From the NCBI GenBank assembly GCA_017354375.1, contig JAFMRC010000020.1, positions 1 to 32,135 on the forward strand: 32,135 nt of DNA, written 5' to 3'. Under the pieces are notes generated by a model that was not told the DNA's origin, made no database searches, and saw nothing but the letters and a program-made list of their open reading frames with translations. Source of the stretch: Nocardiopsaceae bacterium (GTDB taxonomy: Bacteria > Actinomycetota > Actinomycetes > Streptosporangiales > Streptosporangiaceae). The position numbers and the translations under genes are program-made. Shown here in pieces: positions 10,256 to 18,404 of the stretch (positions are counted from its first letter, which is position 1; the number at the start of each line of letters is the position of its first letter).

Positions 10256-11089
10256 ATGGCGCAACAACCTATGTACCAGCAGATCGCCGACACCATCCGC
10301 CGGCAGATCGAGGGCGGGGAGCTGGCGCGCGGCGCGAGGCTGCCGACCGAGCTTGAGCTTCGCTCGGCGTACAACGCGTCACGGAACACGATCAGGGACG
10401 CGATCAAGCGCCTGGCCGCCCTGGGCCTGGTCGAGACCAGGCCGGGCCAGGGCACGTTCGTGACCGTGAACGTGGACCCGTTCGTCACCACGATGTCCGC
10501 GGACCCGAGGAGCGCGGCCGGTGGCGGCGAGGGCCCGTCGTACCTGTCCGCGGTCAGCGAGGCCCACCGGAAACCGGAAACGACCACCCCGCGGGTGGAG
10601 GTGCAGATCCCGCCGCCGGAGATTCAGCACAGGCTGCGCCTGCCGGACGACGCGCAGGCCGTGCTCCGGCACCAGCGGCGGCTCATCGACGATATTCCGT
10701 GGTCGCTGCAGACGTCCTACTACCCCATGGACTTCATCACCAAGGGTGCCACCGACCTGCTGATCGCGCAGGACATGCAGCCAGGGACGATCACCTACCT
10801 GAACAAGGTGCTCGGCGTCCGGCAGATCGGCTACCGGGACTGGGTCACCGTGCGCCAGCCGAACGAGAACGAGCAGCGGTTCTTCAACATCGCGCACGAC
10901 ACGGCCGTCTTCGAGATCTTCCGCACCGCGTTCGACCAGAACAAGTCTCCGATGCGGGTGACCGTCACCGTCTGCCCTGCCGACCGGAACCAGCTCATCT
11001 ACGACATCGGCGACGACCTGCCCGACCCCAAGTACGGCGAGGAGACCGTCCGGGAGGAGACCCACCGGAAGCCCGACGAATCCGATTGA
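10256..11089 (+). CDS. GntR-family transcriptional regulator with UTRA domain (copy 2)
   Basis: A 277-aa paralogue of the preceding gene, with the same architecture. The winged helix-turn-helix (about 1-76) is the most conserved part (shared LPTELELR, ASRNTIRDA, GLVE and GTFV). The linker (about 80-112) is divergent, and the UTRA domain (about 115-260) shares DD/RTPWSLQT, PMDF/MEY, GTI-YL and CPADRNQ/LPADRNQ. The tail is acidic. GGGAGGA lies just before the ATG at 10256. The divergent linker and effector pocket suggest a different ligand or operator specificity. It has its own 250-base upstream region, so it is probably not simply co-transcribed with copy 1. Confidence 0.93.
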   Translation: MAQQPMYQQIADTIRRQIEGGELARGARLPTELELRSAYNASRNTIRDAIKRLAALGLVETRPGQGTFVTVNVDPFVTTMSADPRSAAGGGEGPSYLSAVSEAHRKPETTTPRVEVQIPPPEIQHRLRLPDDAQAVLRHQRRLIDDIPWSLQTSYYPMDFITKGATDLLIAQDMQPGTITYLNKVLGVRQIGYRDWVTVRQPNENEQRFFNIAHDTAVFEIFRTAFDQNKSPMRVTVTVCPADRNQLIYDIGDDLPDPKYGEETVREETHRKPDESD

Positions 11090-11188
11090 GGTCCAGGCCC
11101 GGCCCCGGCCGCCCGGAACTCGGCATTAACCCCTCACAACCTGTTCCCTACCAGCCCATCCGCCGGCTAGCCGGCTAGCGAGGACATA

Positions 11189-12742
11189 ATGCTGAGATTG
11201 CCCGCGCCACGCGCGATCACCGCCCTGCCAACCGCCGCGCGGCGCGGCGGCGCCACGGTAGTGACGTATTTCGGCCTCTCCGGTGATGGGGGATCCTCCC
11301 CCCGCGGTGAGCGGAAACGGTCCACGTCCTGGCGGGTCCTGGGCAATCCCGCGTTCCGCCGGTACTTCTCCGGATGCGTCACGTCGGATCTCGGCACCTG
11401 GCTAGCCAACACGGCCCAGCTTCTCCTGGCCTACCGGCTTTCGCACTCGGTCCTGGTCATCGGGCTGGTCACCTGCGCCCAGTTCTCCAGCCCGCTGCTG
11501 CTCGGCCCGTGGGCCGGGGTGATGACCGACCGGCACGGCGGTCGCCGGATGCTGCTCGCCACCCAGTTGCTGGGCGCCGTGTGCGCGACGGCGATGGCCT
11601 GCCTGGTACTCACCGGGCTGATCAATGAGTGGTGGCTGACGGGCGGTGCGATCGCCAGCGGCATCGCGTTCACGCTGGCGCTGCCGGCCAGGAACGTGAC
11701 CGTGCGGCGCCTGGTCCGGGAGAGGGATGTGGAGCCGGCCTTCGCCATGGACTCCGTCTCCTACAACCTGGGCCGCGCGGTGGGGCCGCCGCTGACCGTG
11801 ACGCTGGTCATGCTCTTCACCGGGACGGCGGGCTTTGGCTGGGCCTTCGCGGCCAACGCCGTCTCGTTCCTGGTATTCGCCGTCTGCCTCATGCGGGCGG
11901 GCGGGGGCAGTCCGGAGAGGATCCGGAGCAGGCCCCGGCGATCCGGCCTGCGGGCAGGCCTGGCCGCCGCCCGCGACGACTGGCATATCGCGGTCCTGCT
12001 GGCGATGGTGGCGGCTGTGACCATGGCCGATGACCCGGTCCTGGTCCTCGGCCCGACACTGGCGCGCCAGCCGCATGTACTGGACGACCTGCCGGGATGG
12101 CTGGCGCAGTGGCTGACACCCGCGAGCCTACCGGGGCTGTTCATCGCGGCGCTTGGCGCCGGAACGGTGCTCGGGTCGCTGCGACCGTCCCGGCACAAGA
12201 CCGGGCTCCGCGTCCCCGCCGTGGCGCTGGCGTCGCTGGCCGCCTGCATGATGGTGTTCGTCTTCTCGCCCCTGTGGTGGATCAGCATGGCGGCGGCCGC
12301 CGGAGCCGGCTTTACCTGCCTGATCGCCAACTCCAGCACCCGGACGTTCCTTTCCAAGGAGGCCGGCCCGGCGAAAGAGGCCAGCGTGATGGTGGTGTGG
12401 GCGATCGCCTGGGCGGGCAGCAAGCCGGTCGCGTCGCTCGCCGACGGCACGATCGCCGATTCCCTCGGGGTGAGATGGGCGGGAATCCTCCTGGCACTGC
12501 CCGCGCTGGTTCCGGTCCTGGCGCTGACCGCGCTGCTGATCAGCGTCTACGTGGCGCCCAGGCTCGAACGGCGGTCGAGACGGCACCGTCACCAGGCTCC
12601 ACGCCCGCGCCATCGGATCGCGACCGCGCCCGCCCGCTGGCTCGGTGCCTTCTGGCAGTGGCTCATCACGCCCGCCTACGACCGCGCCTACGACCTGCTC
12701 GGTGCTCCAGCGCCTGCCGCGACGGCGGAAGAGGCCCCATAG
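11189..12742 (+). CDS. MFS transporter, EntS/MFS_3-like exporter
   Basis: A 517-aa membrane protein with about 12 hydrophobic segments between residues 60 and 465. It has the MFS loop 2-3 signature AGVMTDRHGGRR (109-120). The layout (NPAFRRYFSGCVTSDLGTW opening, LPARNVTVRRLV after the fourth helix) is that of the MFS_3 group, which includes enterobactin and drug exporters. The substrate is unknown. The ATG at 11189 has GAGGA upstream; it gives an unusually long, charged N-terminus of about 50 residues, so an internal GTG near 11260 is possible. The C-terminus is basic, with an added 50-residue tail. It lies 100 bases after GntR copy 2 in the same orientation, so control by one of the two GntR proteins is plausible. 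Confidence 0.88.
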   Translation: MLRLPAPRAITALPTAARRGGATVVTYFGLSGDGGSSPRGERKRSTSWRVLGNPAFRRYFSGCVTSDLGTWLANTAQLLLAYRLSHSVLVIGLVTCAQFSSPLLLGPWAGVMTDRHGGRRMLLATQLLGAVCATAMACLVLTGLINEWWLTGGAIASGIAFTLALPARNVTVRRLVRERDVEPAFAMDSVSYNLGRAVGPPLTVTLVMLFTGTAGFGWAFAANAVSFLVFAVCLMRAGGGSPERIRSRPRRSGLRAGLAAARDDWHIAVLLAMVAAVTMADDPVLVLGPTLARQPHVLDDLPGWLAQWLTPASLPGLFIAALGAGTVLGSLRPSRHKTGLRVPAVALASLAACMMVFVFSPLWWISMAAAAGAGFTCLIANSSTRTFLSKEAGPAKEASVMVVWAIAWAGSKPVASLADGTIADSLGVRWAGILLALPALVPVLALTALLISVYVAPRLERRSRRHRHQAPRPRHRIATAPARWLGAFWQWLITPAYDRAYDLLGAPAPAATAEEAP

Positions 12743-13234
12743 CTCCACGAGCGGCACCGCACTTGAACCGCCCATTAGGGCTGTGACCCGGACAGATGAC
12801 AATAAAGCGCTCTTGCCTCATAATCGTAGGAGAAGGAACGGCGGACCCTACCCCGACCAGGTTCCATCCGGCACTTGGGTTCGATGTACATCCGCCGCAA
12901 GATCGAGCGCTGGAGGCGTCGTGGTCAAGTACCACTCTCGGCCATCCGCTCAATACCGCTACGAGCACTACGACCCCGGCGTCGTAGCGTAGCGCCTATG
13001 TAGGGCCTGGACCCGGAAGCGCAACTGCCCGGAGAACTATCCGCGCGCGGTCTGCGTTCCGGGCGCCAGGTGCCCCTCTCTCCCCCTGGCCCCGCCCCCG
13101 CCCCCGGCGACAGCAGCGCCCCCATCGACGCCGCCCGCTGTGTACGCAGCGAGACCACCGCGTTCCGCTGGGGCCTGCGACTTTTTGCGAATGACGGCCC
13201 CACAAATGCCGCATACCGCCCCTGTTCAGGGCCC
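12743..13234. other. Intergenic region without a convincing gene
   Basis: About 490 bases between the MFS gene and the convergent mnmA. Small frames (for example 12796-12987, and a 40-codon Arg-rich frame from 12884) lack a good ribosome site and look random. The segment 13145-13160 resembles 13375-13394 at the end of mnmA (shared GCAGCGAGACCA). No tRNA, terminator or mobile element could be recognised. This is the right border of the 8.4-13.2 kb insert and may be decayed sequence. Confidence 0.5.
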
Positions 13235-14488
13235 TCATGCACCAAAAGTCGATGTCGCAGGGCCGGGGCGCGGCGGAAAAGGTGGGGTATCGGCTGGGAG
13301 TGCCATCATGAGCAGCTCATTCGCAACGGGTCCCGTGGCGACACCAACGGTGCCAGTACGTACACGATTCCGCAGCAGCAGCGAGACCATCGCTGCTGCT
13401 GCGTAGCGGGCTAACACCGCGCGGGCGGAGGCGATCGTGGCGCTGCCGAGGACGGTGTCGCCGTCGTAGAGGACGGCGGCCTGGCCGCTGGCCACGGCCC
13501 GCGCGGGCCGGTGCAGGCGGATGCGGAGCGTGCCGTCCGCGAGCCAGGCGGTGCACGGGTACGCATCGCCGTGGGCTCGCAGCTGGACGCCGCACTCCAC
13601 CGGTTCCTCCGGGGCCGGGCAGCCGCTCCATACCGGGCGCTCCGCGGTGATCTCCGTGACGTCGAGCCCGCTGGCCGGGCCCACCGTGACCGTCCGGGAG
13701 ACCGGCTCGATGGACAGCACGTACCGCGGGCGGCCGTCCGGGGACGGCCGGTCCACCCGGAGTCCCCTGCGCTGGCCGACGGTGAAGCCGTAGGCGCCGT
13801 CGTGTTCCCCGAGCACGGTCCCGTCGGCATCCACGATCCGCCCGGGCGCCTCACCGAGCTTCTGGGCCAGGAAGCCCCTGGTGTCGCCGTCGGCGATGAA
13901 GCAGACGTCGTGGCTATCGGGCTTGTCCGCGACGAGCAGGCCGCGTTCGGCTGCCTCCTCGCGCACCTTCGACTTGGGCGTGTCGCCGAGCGGGAACAGC
14001 GCGCGGGAGATCTGCTCGCGCGTGAGGACGGCGAGCACGTATGACTGGTCCTTGCCGTCGTCGGCCGCGCGGTTCAGCGCCCCGCTGGAGTCGATGCGCG
14101 CGTAGTGGCCGGTGCAGACCGCGTCGAACCCCAGCGCCAGCGCCCGGTCCAGGACGGCGGCGAACTTGATCTTCTCGTTGCACCGCAGGCAGGGGTTTGG
14201 CGTCCGGCCCGCCGCGTACTGCTCGACGAAGTCATCGACGACGTCGGCGGCGAACCGCTCGCCCATATCCCAGACGTAGAACGGGATCCCGATCACGTCC
14301 GCGGCCCGCCGCGCGTCCCGCGCGTCTTCGAGGGTGCAGCAGCCCCTGGCGCCGCTACGGTAGGACTGCGGATTCCGCGACAGCGCAAGGTGGACCCCGG
14401 TCACCTCGTGACCGGCGTCGACCATGCGCGCAGCCGCGGTAGCGGAGTCAACTCCGCCCGACATCGCGGCAAGAACCCTCATCCCCAT
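13235..14488 (-). CDS. mnmA: tRNA-specific 2-thiouridylase MnmA, with abnormal C-terminal extension
   Basis: MnmA adenylates and thiolates U34 of Lys, Glu and Gln tRNAs, using sulfur relayed from a cysteine desulfurase. The PP-loop [12 protein letters not shown] (8-19) and both catalytic cysteines (Cys100 in PNPCLRC, Cys196 in [10 protein letters not shown]) are present, as is the C-terminal beta-barrel to VLGSATI (about residue 352). Family members normally stop soon after this motif. Here the frame runs 65 more residues, through a 14-bp hairpin (13371-13403) and a rare TTA codon, into Pro-rich sequence. Removing one T at 13412-13414 would give GTG-TAG and a normal-length protein, so the extension looks like a lost stop. 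The start is ATG at 14488; a second ATG two codons later is possible. Confidence 0.93.
   Translation of the reverse strand: MGMRVLAAMSGGVDSATAAARMVDAGHEVTGVHLALSRNPQSYRSGARGCCTLEDARDARRAADVIGIPFYVWDMGERFAADVVDDFVEQYAAGRTPNPCLRCNEKIKFAAVLDRALALGFDAVCTGHYARIDSSGALNRAADDGKDQSYVLAVLTREQISRALFPLGDTPKSKVREEAAERGLLVADKPDSHDVCFIADGDTRGFLAQKLGEAPGRIVDADGTVLGEHDGAYGFTVGQRRGLRVDRPSPDGRPRYVLSIEPVSRTVTVGPASGLDVTEITAERPVWSGCPAPEEPVECGVQLRAHGDAYPCTAWLADGTLRIRLHRPARAVASGQAAVLYDGDTVLGSATIASARAVLARYAAAAMVSLLLRNRVRTGTVGVATGPVANELLMMALPADTPPFPPRPGPATSTFGA
13371..13403. terminator. Perfect 14-bp hairpin at the mnmA 3' end
   Basis: The arms at 13371-13384 and 13390-13403 are perfect complements (CGCAGCAGCAGCGA) around a 5-base loop. 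The hairpin lies about 30 bases past the point where mnmA is normally expected to end, the right place for a transcription terminator. It is now inside the extended reading frame, where it encodes an Ala/Leu run. There is no T-run. Confidence 0.5.
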
Positions 14489-14570
14489 GACTTTCCGAGG
14501 CTACCGCCGCTCACGCACTAGTAGACAGCTGAGTGGCAGGCGCGGCCATCCGGTAGCGGCCGGCGCGGCG

Positions 14571-15749
14571 TCAGCGGGCACGGCGGGCGCGGGAGACCGC
14601 CTCGCCGATGACGGCGCCGAGGGCGTCGACGTCGGCCTGGGTGGTAGTGCGGCCCAGGGAGAACCGCAGCGAGCCGCGGGCCCGGTCCTCGTCCGCACCC
14701 ATCGCGAGCAGCACGTGGCTCGGCTCGGCCACGCCCGCGGTGCACGCGGAGCCGGTCGAGCAGGCGATGCCCTTCGCGTCGAGCAGGAGCAGCAGCGCGT
14801 CGCCCTCGCAACCGGGGAACGAGAAGTGCGCGTTGCCCGGCAGTCGGCCCGGCCCCGGTGGCGGCCCGTTCAGCACCGCGTCCGGCACGGCCGCGAGCAC
14901 CTGCCGGATCAGGTCGTCGCGCAGCGCGGCGACCCGCTTGGCCTCGGCTTCCCGGCGGCTCGCGGACACGACGGCGGCCACGGCGAAGGCCCGGATCGCG
15001 GGCGCGTCCAATGTTCCCGAACGGATTTCCCGCTCCTGCCCCCCGCCATGCAGCACCGGCATCGGGGTAAGGCCGCGGCCGAGGATAAGCGCCCCGGCGC
15101 CGACCGGGCCACCCAGCTTGTGGCCGGTCACGGTGAGCGCGTCCGCCCCGGAATCCGCGAAGTTCACCGGGATCTGCGCCGCCGCCTGCACCGCGTCGCT
15201 GTGGAACGGGACGCCGTATGAACGCGCGACCGCCGCGAGTTCCGCCACCGGCTGAACCGTGCCAACCTCGTTGTTCGCCCACATGACGGAGGCAACGGCG
15301 GCACCGTCCGGGTCGGCATCCAGGGCCGCGCGCAGCGCGCCGGGCGTGACCAGGCCGTCTTCATCGACGTCGAGCCAGGCCGCCTCCGCTCCCTGCGCCT
15401 CGGTCAGCCACCGCACCGAGTCGAACACCGCATGATGCTCGATGGAGGTGGTCAGGATGCGCCGCCTGCGGGAATCGGCGGCACGTCGCGCCCAGTAAAA
15501 CCCCTTGACCGCGAGGTTGTCCGCCTCGGTCCCCCCGCTCGTGAAGACGACCTCGCTGGCCCGGGCCCCGAAGACCTCCGCGATCTGCTCCCGGGACTCC
15601 TCCACCACCCGCCGGGCGCGCCGCCCCGCATTGTGCAGCGAGGAGGGGTTCCCCAGGTGCGCGAGTTCCTCGGTCATCGCCTCGACCGCCTCCGGCAGCA
15701 TCGGCGCCGTCGCCGCGTGGTCGAGGTACACCTCTGGGCTCGTATTCAT
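14571..15749 (-). CDS. Cysteine desulfurase (IscS/NifS family)
   Basis: A PLP enzyme of 392 aa that takes sulfur from cysteine as a persulfide for tRNA thiolation (MnmA, encoded 82 bases downstream) and possibly Fe-S cluster assembly. Motifs are YLDHAATAP (8-16), SGGTEADNLA (71-80), SIEHHAV with the PLP-stacking histidine, the PLP lysine Lys211 in TVTGHKLGGP, and the persulfide-loop cysteine Cys336 in CSTGSACTAG. The ATG at 15749 is preceded on the minus strand by TACGCT/TAGAT, which resembles a -10, with little leader. The gene therefore seems to start its own transcript next to the junction with the 15.9-19.6 kb insert. Confidence 0.95.
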   Translation of the reverse strand: MNTSPEVYLDHAATAPMLPEAVEAMTEELAHLGNPSSLHNAGRRARRVVEESREQIAEVFGARASEVVFTSGGTEADNLAVKGFYWARRAADSRRRRILTTSIEHHAVFDSVRWLTEAQGAEAAWLDVDEDGLVTPGALRAALDADPDGAAVASVMWANNEVGTVQPVAELAAVARSYGVPFHSDAVQAAAQIPVNFADSGADALTVTGHKLGGPVGAGALILGRGLTPMPVLHGGGQEREIRSGTLDAPAIRAFAVAAVVSASRREAEAKRVAALRDDLIRQVLAAVPDAVLNGPPPGPGRLPGNAHFSFPGCEGDALLLLLDAKGIACSTGSACTAGVAEPSHVLLAMGADEDRARGSLRFSLGRTTTQADVDALGAVIGEAVSRARRAR

Positions 15750-15895
15750 GGTCCATCTAGCGTAAATGCCATACGCGCCATCTGCCCACCGGCAACACCG
15801 CGGTGACGCCGATCATCAGCGCCCCGTTTCCCCGAGGCCGGGTGGAGGACGGTCGCGCGGGTCGCCTTCCCGTCTGCTTCGGCGACATCCCCTTC

Positions 15896-16342
15896 TTAGA
15901 AGATTGATTCGATGCCGTGCCAGATTCTGGAGATCAGGCTTGGTTCGGCGGGTGCGAGGGCGGCGGCCTCGTTGAGGGCCTGCGCCGCGGTGCTAGCGGC
16001 GGGTGCGAGCTGGGCCTGCACGGCTTTCAGGGTGTCGGGCGAGTTCAGGTGCGCGGCGGCCTGGCCTTGGGCCCATTTCAGGACCGGCACGTAGGCGAGG
16101 AGGGCATCGCCGGCCTTGGTGAACGCGTCCCCGGCCTGGGTCCAGCGGGCGGGCTGGGTGTCGAAGACCTTGCGGAACTGGTCAGCGGCCGGGCCGGTCC
16201 ATCCGGCGGTGGTGTCGATGCTCGCCAGGCCGTGGCCGGCCTCCTGCAGGGAGGCGCCCCACTGTTTCAGGTTCGCGGCCGTCTGCTCCAGGGCGGCCGG
16301 GTTGCCGCCGATCGGGTTGCCGGTGAGAGGCGGCTCACTCAT
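15896..16342 (-). CDS. T7SS-type WXG protein, likely truncated effector N-terminal domain
   Basis: A 148-aa helical protein with the WxG turn in TTAGWTGPAADQFRKVF and the long helix pairs typical of the N-terminal delivery domain of actinobacterial polymorphic toxins exported by type VII secretion. In such toxins, the region ending LISRIWHGIESIF is normally followed by a linker and a C-terminal toxin. Here the protein stops, and only about 150 bases remain before the cysteine desulfurase gene. It could be a stand-alone partner protein or a truncated effector. The ATG at 16342 has GAGG ten bases upstream. It is third in a minus-strand run of three. Confidence 0.75.
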   Translation of the reverse strand: MSEPPLTGNPIGGNPAALEQTAANLKQWGASLQEAGHGLASIDTTAGWTGPAADQFRKVFDTQPARWTQAGDAFTKAGDALLAYVPVLKWAQGQAAAHLNSPDTLKAVQAQLAPAASTAAQALNEAAALAPAEPSLISRIWHGIESIF

Positions 16343-16366
16343 ACGGACACCTCGCTGGCGCTCGGA

Positions 16367-16382
16367 GTCCGCATTCGCGGAC
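16367..16382. repeat. Short hairpin between the second and third WXG genes
   Basis: GTCCGC-ATTC-GCGGAC is a perfect 6-bp stem with a 4-base loop in the 73-base gap before the ATG at 16342. It could reduce read-through or set relative expression of the third gene. The effect is inferred. Confidence 0.35.
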
Positions 16383-16415
16383 ACGCAGTGCTTGCCGGTT
16401 CGCTCGCAAGCTCGC

Positions 16416-16754
16416 TCACTGGGCCTCCCCGGGGTCGGCGCCGGGGACGGTGCCGGAGAGGGTGCCGTTCTTGGAGGCAGCCTGCTTGTTCGCCTCCTCG
16501 TAGGCGGTGTAGGCCTTCTGCGCGTAGTCCAGCATGCCGGTGATCTTCTGGCTGTCGCTGGTGAGGTTGCTGAGCCCGTAATGCCATTTGTCGAGGAAGT
16601 TGCTCAGGGCGGTGGCAAGCGCGCCGTCCCCGGTGACGTTAAAGCCGGCGTTCACGTTGGAGAGGTCGATCTGGCTAGCGTCGGCCACTACCCCTTTGAC
16701 GCCGTTGGCGGCTTCTCCCAGCGTGGTCAGGTCCACGGTGAACTTGGTCGTCAT
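16416..16754 (-). CDS. ESX/WXG100-like small helical protein, 112 aa
   Basis: The N-terminal 30 residues (MTTKFTVDLTTLGEAANGV) are followed by a NVNAGFNVTGDGALATALSNF turn region and a helix (FLDKWHYGLSNLTSDSQKITGMLDYAQKAYTAYEEANK), giving the helix-turn-helix hairpin layout of ESX-family proteins. The exact WxG tripeptide is absent. The tail is Gly/Pro/Glu-rich. The ATG at 16754 has AGGAG eight bases upstream and overlaps the preceding stop (ATGA), so it probably forms a heterodimer with that product. No EccC ATPase or other secretion-machine gene is in the window. Confidence 0.75.
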   Translation of the reverse strand: MTTKFTVDLTTLGEAANGVKGVVADASQIDLSNVNAGFNVTGDGALATALSNFLDKWHYGLSNLTSDSQKITGMLDYAQKAYTAYEEANKQAASKNGTLSGTVPGADPGEAQ

Positions 16755-17074
16755 GGCTGCTCCTGGGAGCAGGCGCGGATGATACTGTCCTCGCACCGGT
16801 CGTAGTTGGCACCGACGACCGCCAGGACGCCGTGCAGCCTGGCGAGGGTCTCGGTGAGCCCGGCCGTCAACCGCTTCCACTCGTCGTGGGCGCTGTTATA
16901 GGCCTGCTGGGCGGGACCCGACCAATCTTTCAGGGACTCGCTCAGTTGTCCGTCCAGGTTACTGAGAACATCCTCCAGGGACTTCAACGTATTCCCGAAA
17001 TCGACGTAACCCTCATTTATGGCCGCCGTATCGGCGGTTATCGAACTATTCGCAATTACATTGCTGGCCGACAT
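16751..17074 (-). CDS. WXG100 family protein, 107 aa
   Basis: A classic small WXG100 protein with helix 1 (INEGYVDFGNTLKSLEDVLSNL), the turn motif DWSGPAQQAY, and helix 2 (AHDEWKRLTAGLTETLARLHGVLAVV). WXG100 proteins are secreted as dimers by type VII systems and often form pairs with the next gene, which overlaps by 4 bases here. The ATG at 17074 gives normal family length but lacks a Shine-Dalgarno sequence. A start at 17104 (ten residues longer) cannot be excluded. It is the first gene of the run and diverges from the coiled-coil operon across a 240-280-base gap. Confidence 0.85.
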   Translation of the reverse strand: MSASNVIANSSITADTAAINEGYVDFGNTLKSLEDVLSNLDGQLSESLKDWSGPAQQAYNSAHDEWKRLTAGLTETLARLHGVLAVVGANYDRCEDSIIRACSQEQP

Positions 17075-17313
17075 GTTTCGGAATGGTAGGGCAGCGCGGG
17101 ACATCTCGCCATAGATGTGACGGAAGATCGGCGGGACGGCTACAGCTACTTCCTCTTGCCGACCCGTCAGGGTCTGGTGGCGGAAACAGGAACCAGAGGG
17201 TGTTCCGCGGCTGCATCTCATACACACTATGTGACGGTTCCTAGCTGAATGCGACTGTTTCGGTTATCCTGGTTCCTGCCGGGGGCCGTCGGCGACGTTA
17301 CGCGGGAGGAACC
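17075..17313. promoter_or_regulatory. Divergent intergenic region between WXG and coiled-coil operons
   Basis: It is less GC-rich than its surroundings. GGTTCCT occurs at 17236-17242 and 17271-17277, and its complement AGGAACC at 17308-17314, making possible operator half-sites around the plus-strand start. TATCCT (17265-17270) could be a -10 for the plus-strand operon, but no good -35 is seen. The region must carry both divergent promoters, so co-regulation of the two operons is plausible. Confidence 0.35.
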
Positions 17314-17319
17314 GTGCCC

Positions 17320-17355
17320 ATGCAGGAACGGCCATCACGGGGTGGCAGGCGGTGA
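17320..17355 (+). CDS. Possible 11-residue leader peptide
   Basis: An ATG at 17320 opens a tiny Arg-rich frame (MQERPSRGGRR) whose TGA overlaps the GTG start of the next gene at 17352. GGGAGGA (17304-17310) precedes it; a GTG at 17314 in the same frame is closer to that site and would make a peptide two residues longer. The large downstream gene itself lacks a good ribosome site, so translation may be coupled through this leader. It could also be chance. Confidence 0.35.
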   Translation: MQERPSRGGRR

Positions 17356-18404
17356 GGCGAAAGAAACCGCCGAAGGGCGGACCACCGGAAGGGTTCGGTC
17401 GACTCTCCGGTGTTCCTCCTCCCGGTTGGGAGGAGTGGAGCGGGTACCGTCCCCGGCCCGGCGATCTTGCCCCCGCAGCGGGGGCGCTCGACTTCACGCC
17501 CCACGTCGCACGCCAGCAGCGCCGTGCATGGGAAACGGCCCACATCGCATGGCTCAACGCCAACGGCCTCACCTGGACCTACGAGGAACTGGCCGCCTGG
17601 TACGACAATCCCGACCGTGACCGTCTTCCCATGCCGGGCGTGCTCGAATGGCAGCGCCGGATTGGACAGCAGTACAGCCTGCTGGACGACGTCGCCGGCG
17701 TCCAGCCCGCCCACCGCGCCACCGGCCCCGCCCTCGACGCAGCCGCCGCCCAGGAAATCCAGGCACTCCGGCAAGCCAGGGAAGCCGACGCCGAGCGCAT
17801 CAGATGGCTTGAGCATGCGATCACCCAGGCGGCTGACGACCTCTCCGACAGCGCCGCCAGGCGGGCCGAGCTCGCCGACTGCATTGCGCGGCAGCAAGAA
17901 GCCATCCGCGATCAGGCCGCGCACATCCAGCAGCAGGCCGCAACCGCCGAGCAGAACAAGACCGAAACCGGGCAGCTCAACCGGGTCATCGGGCAGAAGG
18001 ACGACGAAATCCGTTGCCACCAGGCCGATGCCGCCAGGCTGAACACGGCCATCGCGGACAAGGACGCCGACGCCGAACGGCTCCAGGCCGACATCACCCG
18101 GCTCGAAACCGCGAACCGGCAGCTGGAATCCCGCATCCGGCGCGGAGGCAGAGCAATCCGCGAACTGGAGGCCCCCGCAGCCCAGGCCCCGCCGCCGGCC
18201 GAAGACACCGGCGTTCAACTCGCCCTCCGCAACCACGAGCAGGTAGCCAGGTGGCAGGCCGATCTCATCCGTGACCTCAAAGCCGACAATCAGAAACTCC
18301 GCGACCAGGTCGCACAGCTCCAGGCCAGAAACGACCGCCTGAGCGGTCCAGCCGAGGACGGCGCGGCGGACCCGGCACGGCACCGCATGGGCAGGTACCC
18401 ATGA
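17352..18404 (+). CDS. Unknown coiled-coil protein, 350 aa (operon gene 1)
   Basis: No family recognised. The basic N-terminus (RRKKPPKGGPP) and Pro/Gly/Trp-rich stretch (PPPGWEEWSGYRPRPGD) lead into a small domain (about 50-105: QQRRAWETAHIAWLNANGL, WTYEELAAWYDNPDRDRLP). Two coiled-coil regions follow (about 130-275 and 295-332), rich in Ala, Gln, Asp and Arg, separated by a Pro-rich linker. There is no signal peptide or membrane helix. Start is GTG at 17352, coupled to the leader peptide. The stop overlaps the next ATG (18401). The order of domains suggests a scaffold or sensor that assembles through its coils. It is likely a real gene, since three overlapping genes keep frame and coding bias. 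Confidence 0.7.
   Translation: MRRKKPPKGGPPEGFGRLSGVPPPGWEEWSGYRPRPGDLAPAAGALDFTPHVARQQRRAWETAHIAWLNANGLTWTYEELAAWYDNPDRDRLPMPGVLEWQRRIGQQYSLLDDVAGVQPAHRATGPALDAAAAQEIQALRQAREADAERIRWLEHAITQAADDLSDSAARRAELADCIARQQEAIRDQAAHIQQQAATAEQNKTETGQLNRVIGQKDDEIRCHQADAARLNTAIADKDADAERLQADITRLETANRQLESRIRRGGRAIRELEAPAAQAPPPAEDTGVQLALRNHEQVARWQADLIRDLKADNQKLRDQVAQLQARNDRLSGPAEDGAADPARHRMGRYP

Noticed and set aside
12796-12987. 63-aa frame (MTIKRSCLIIVGEG...) and a nearby 40-codon Arg-rich frame from 12884
   Set aside because: Neither has a good ribosome site, recognisable domain or operon context; the region may be decayed sequence.
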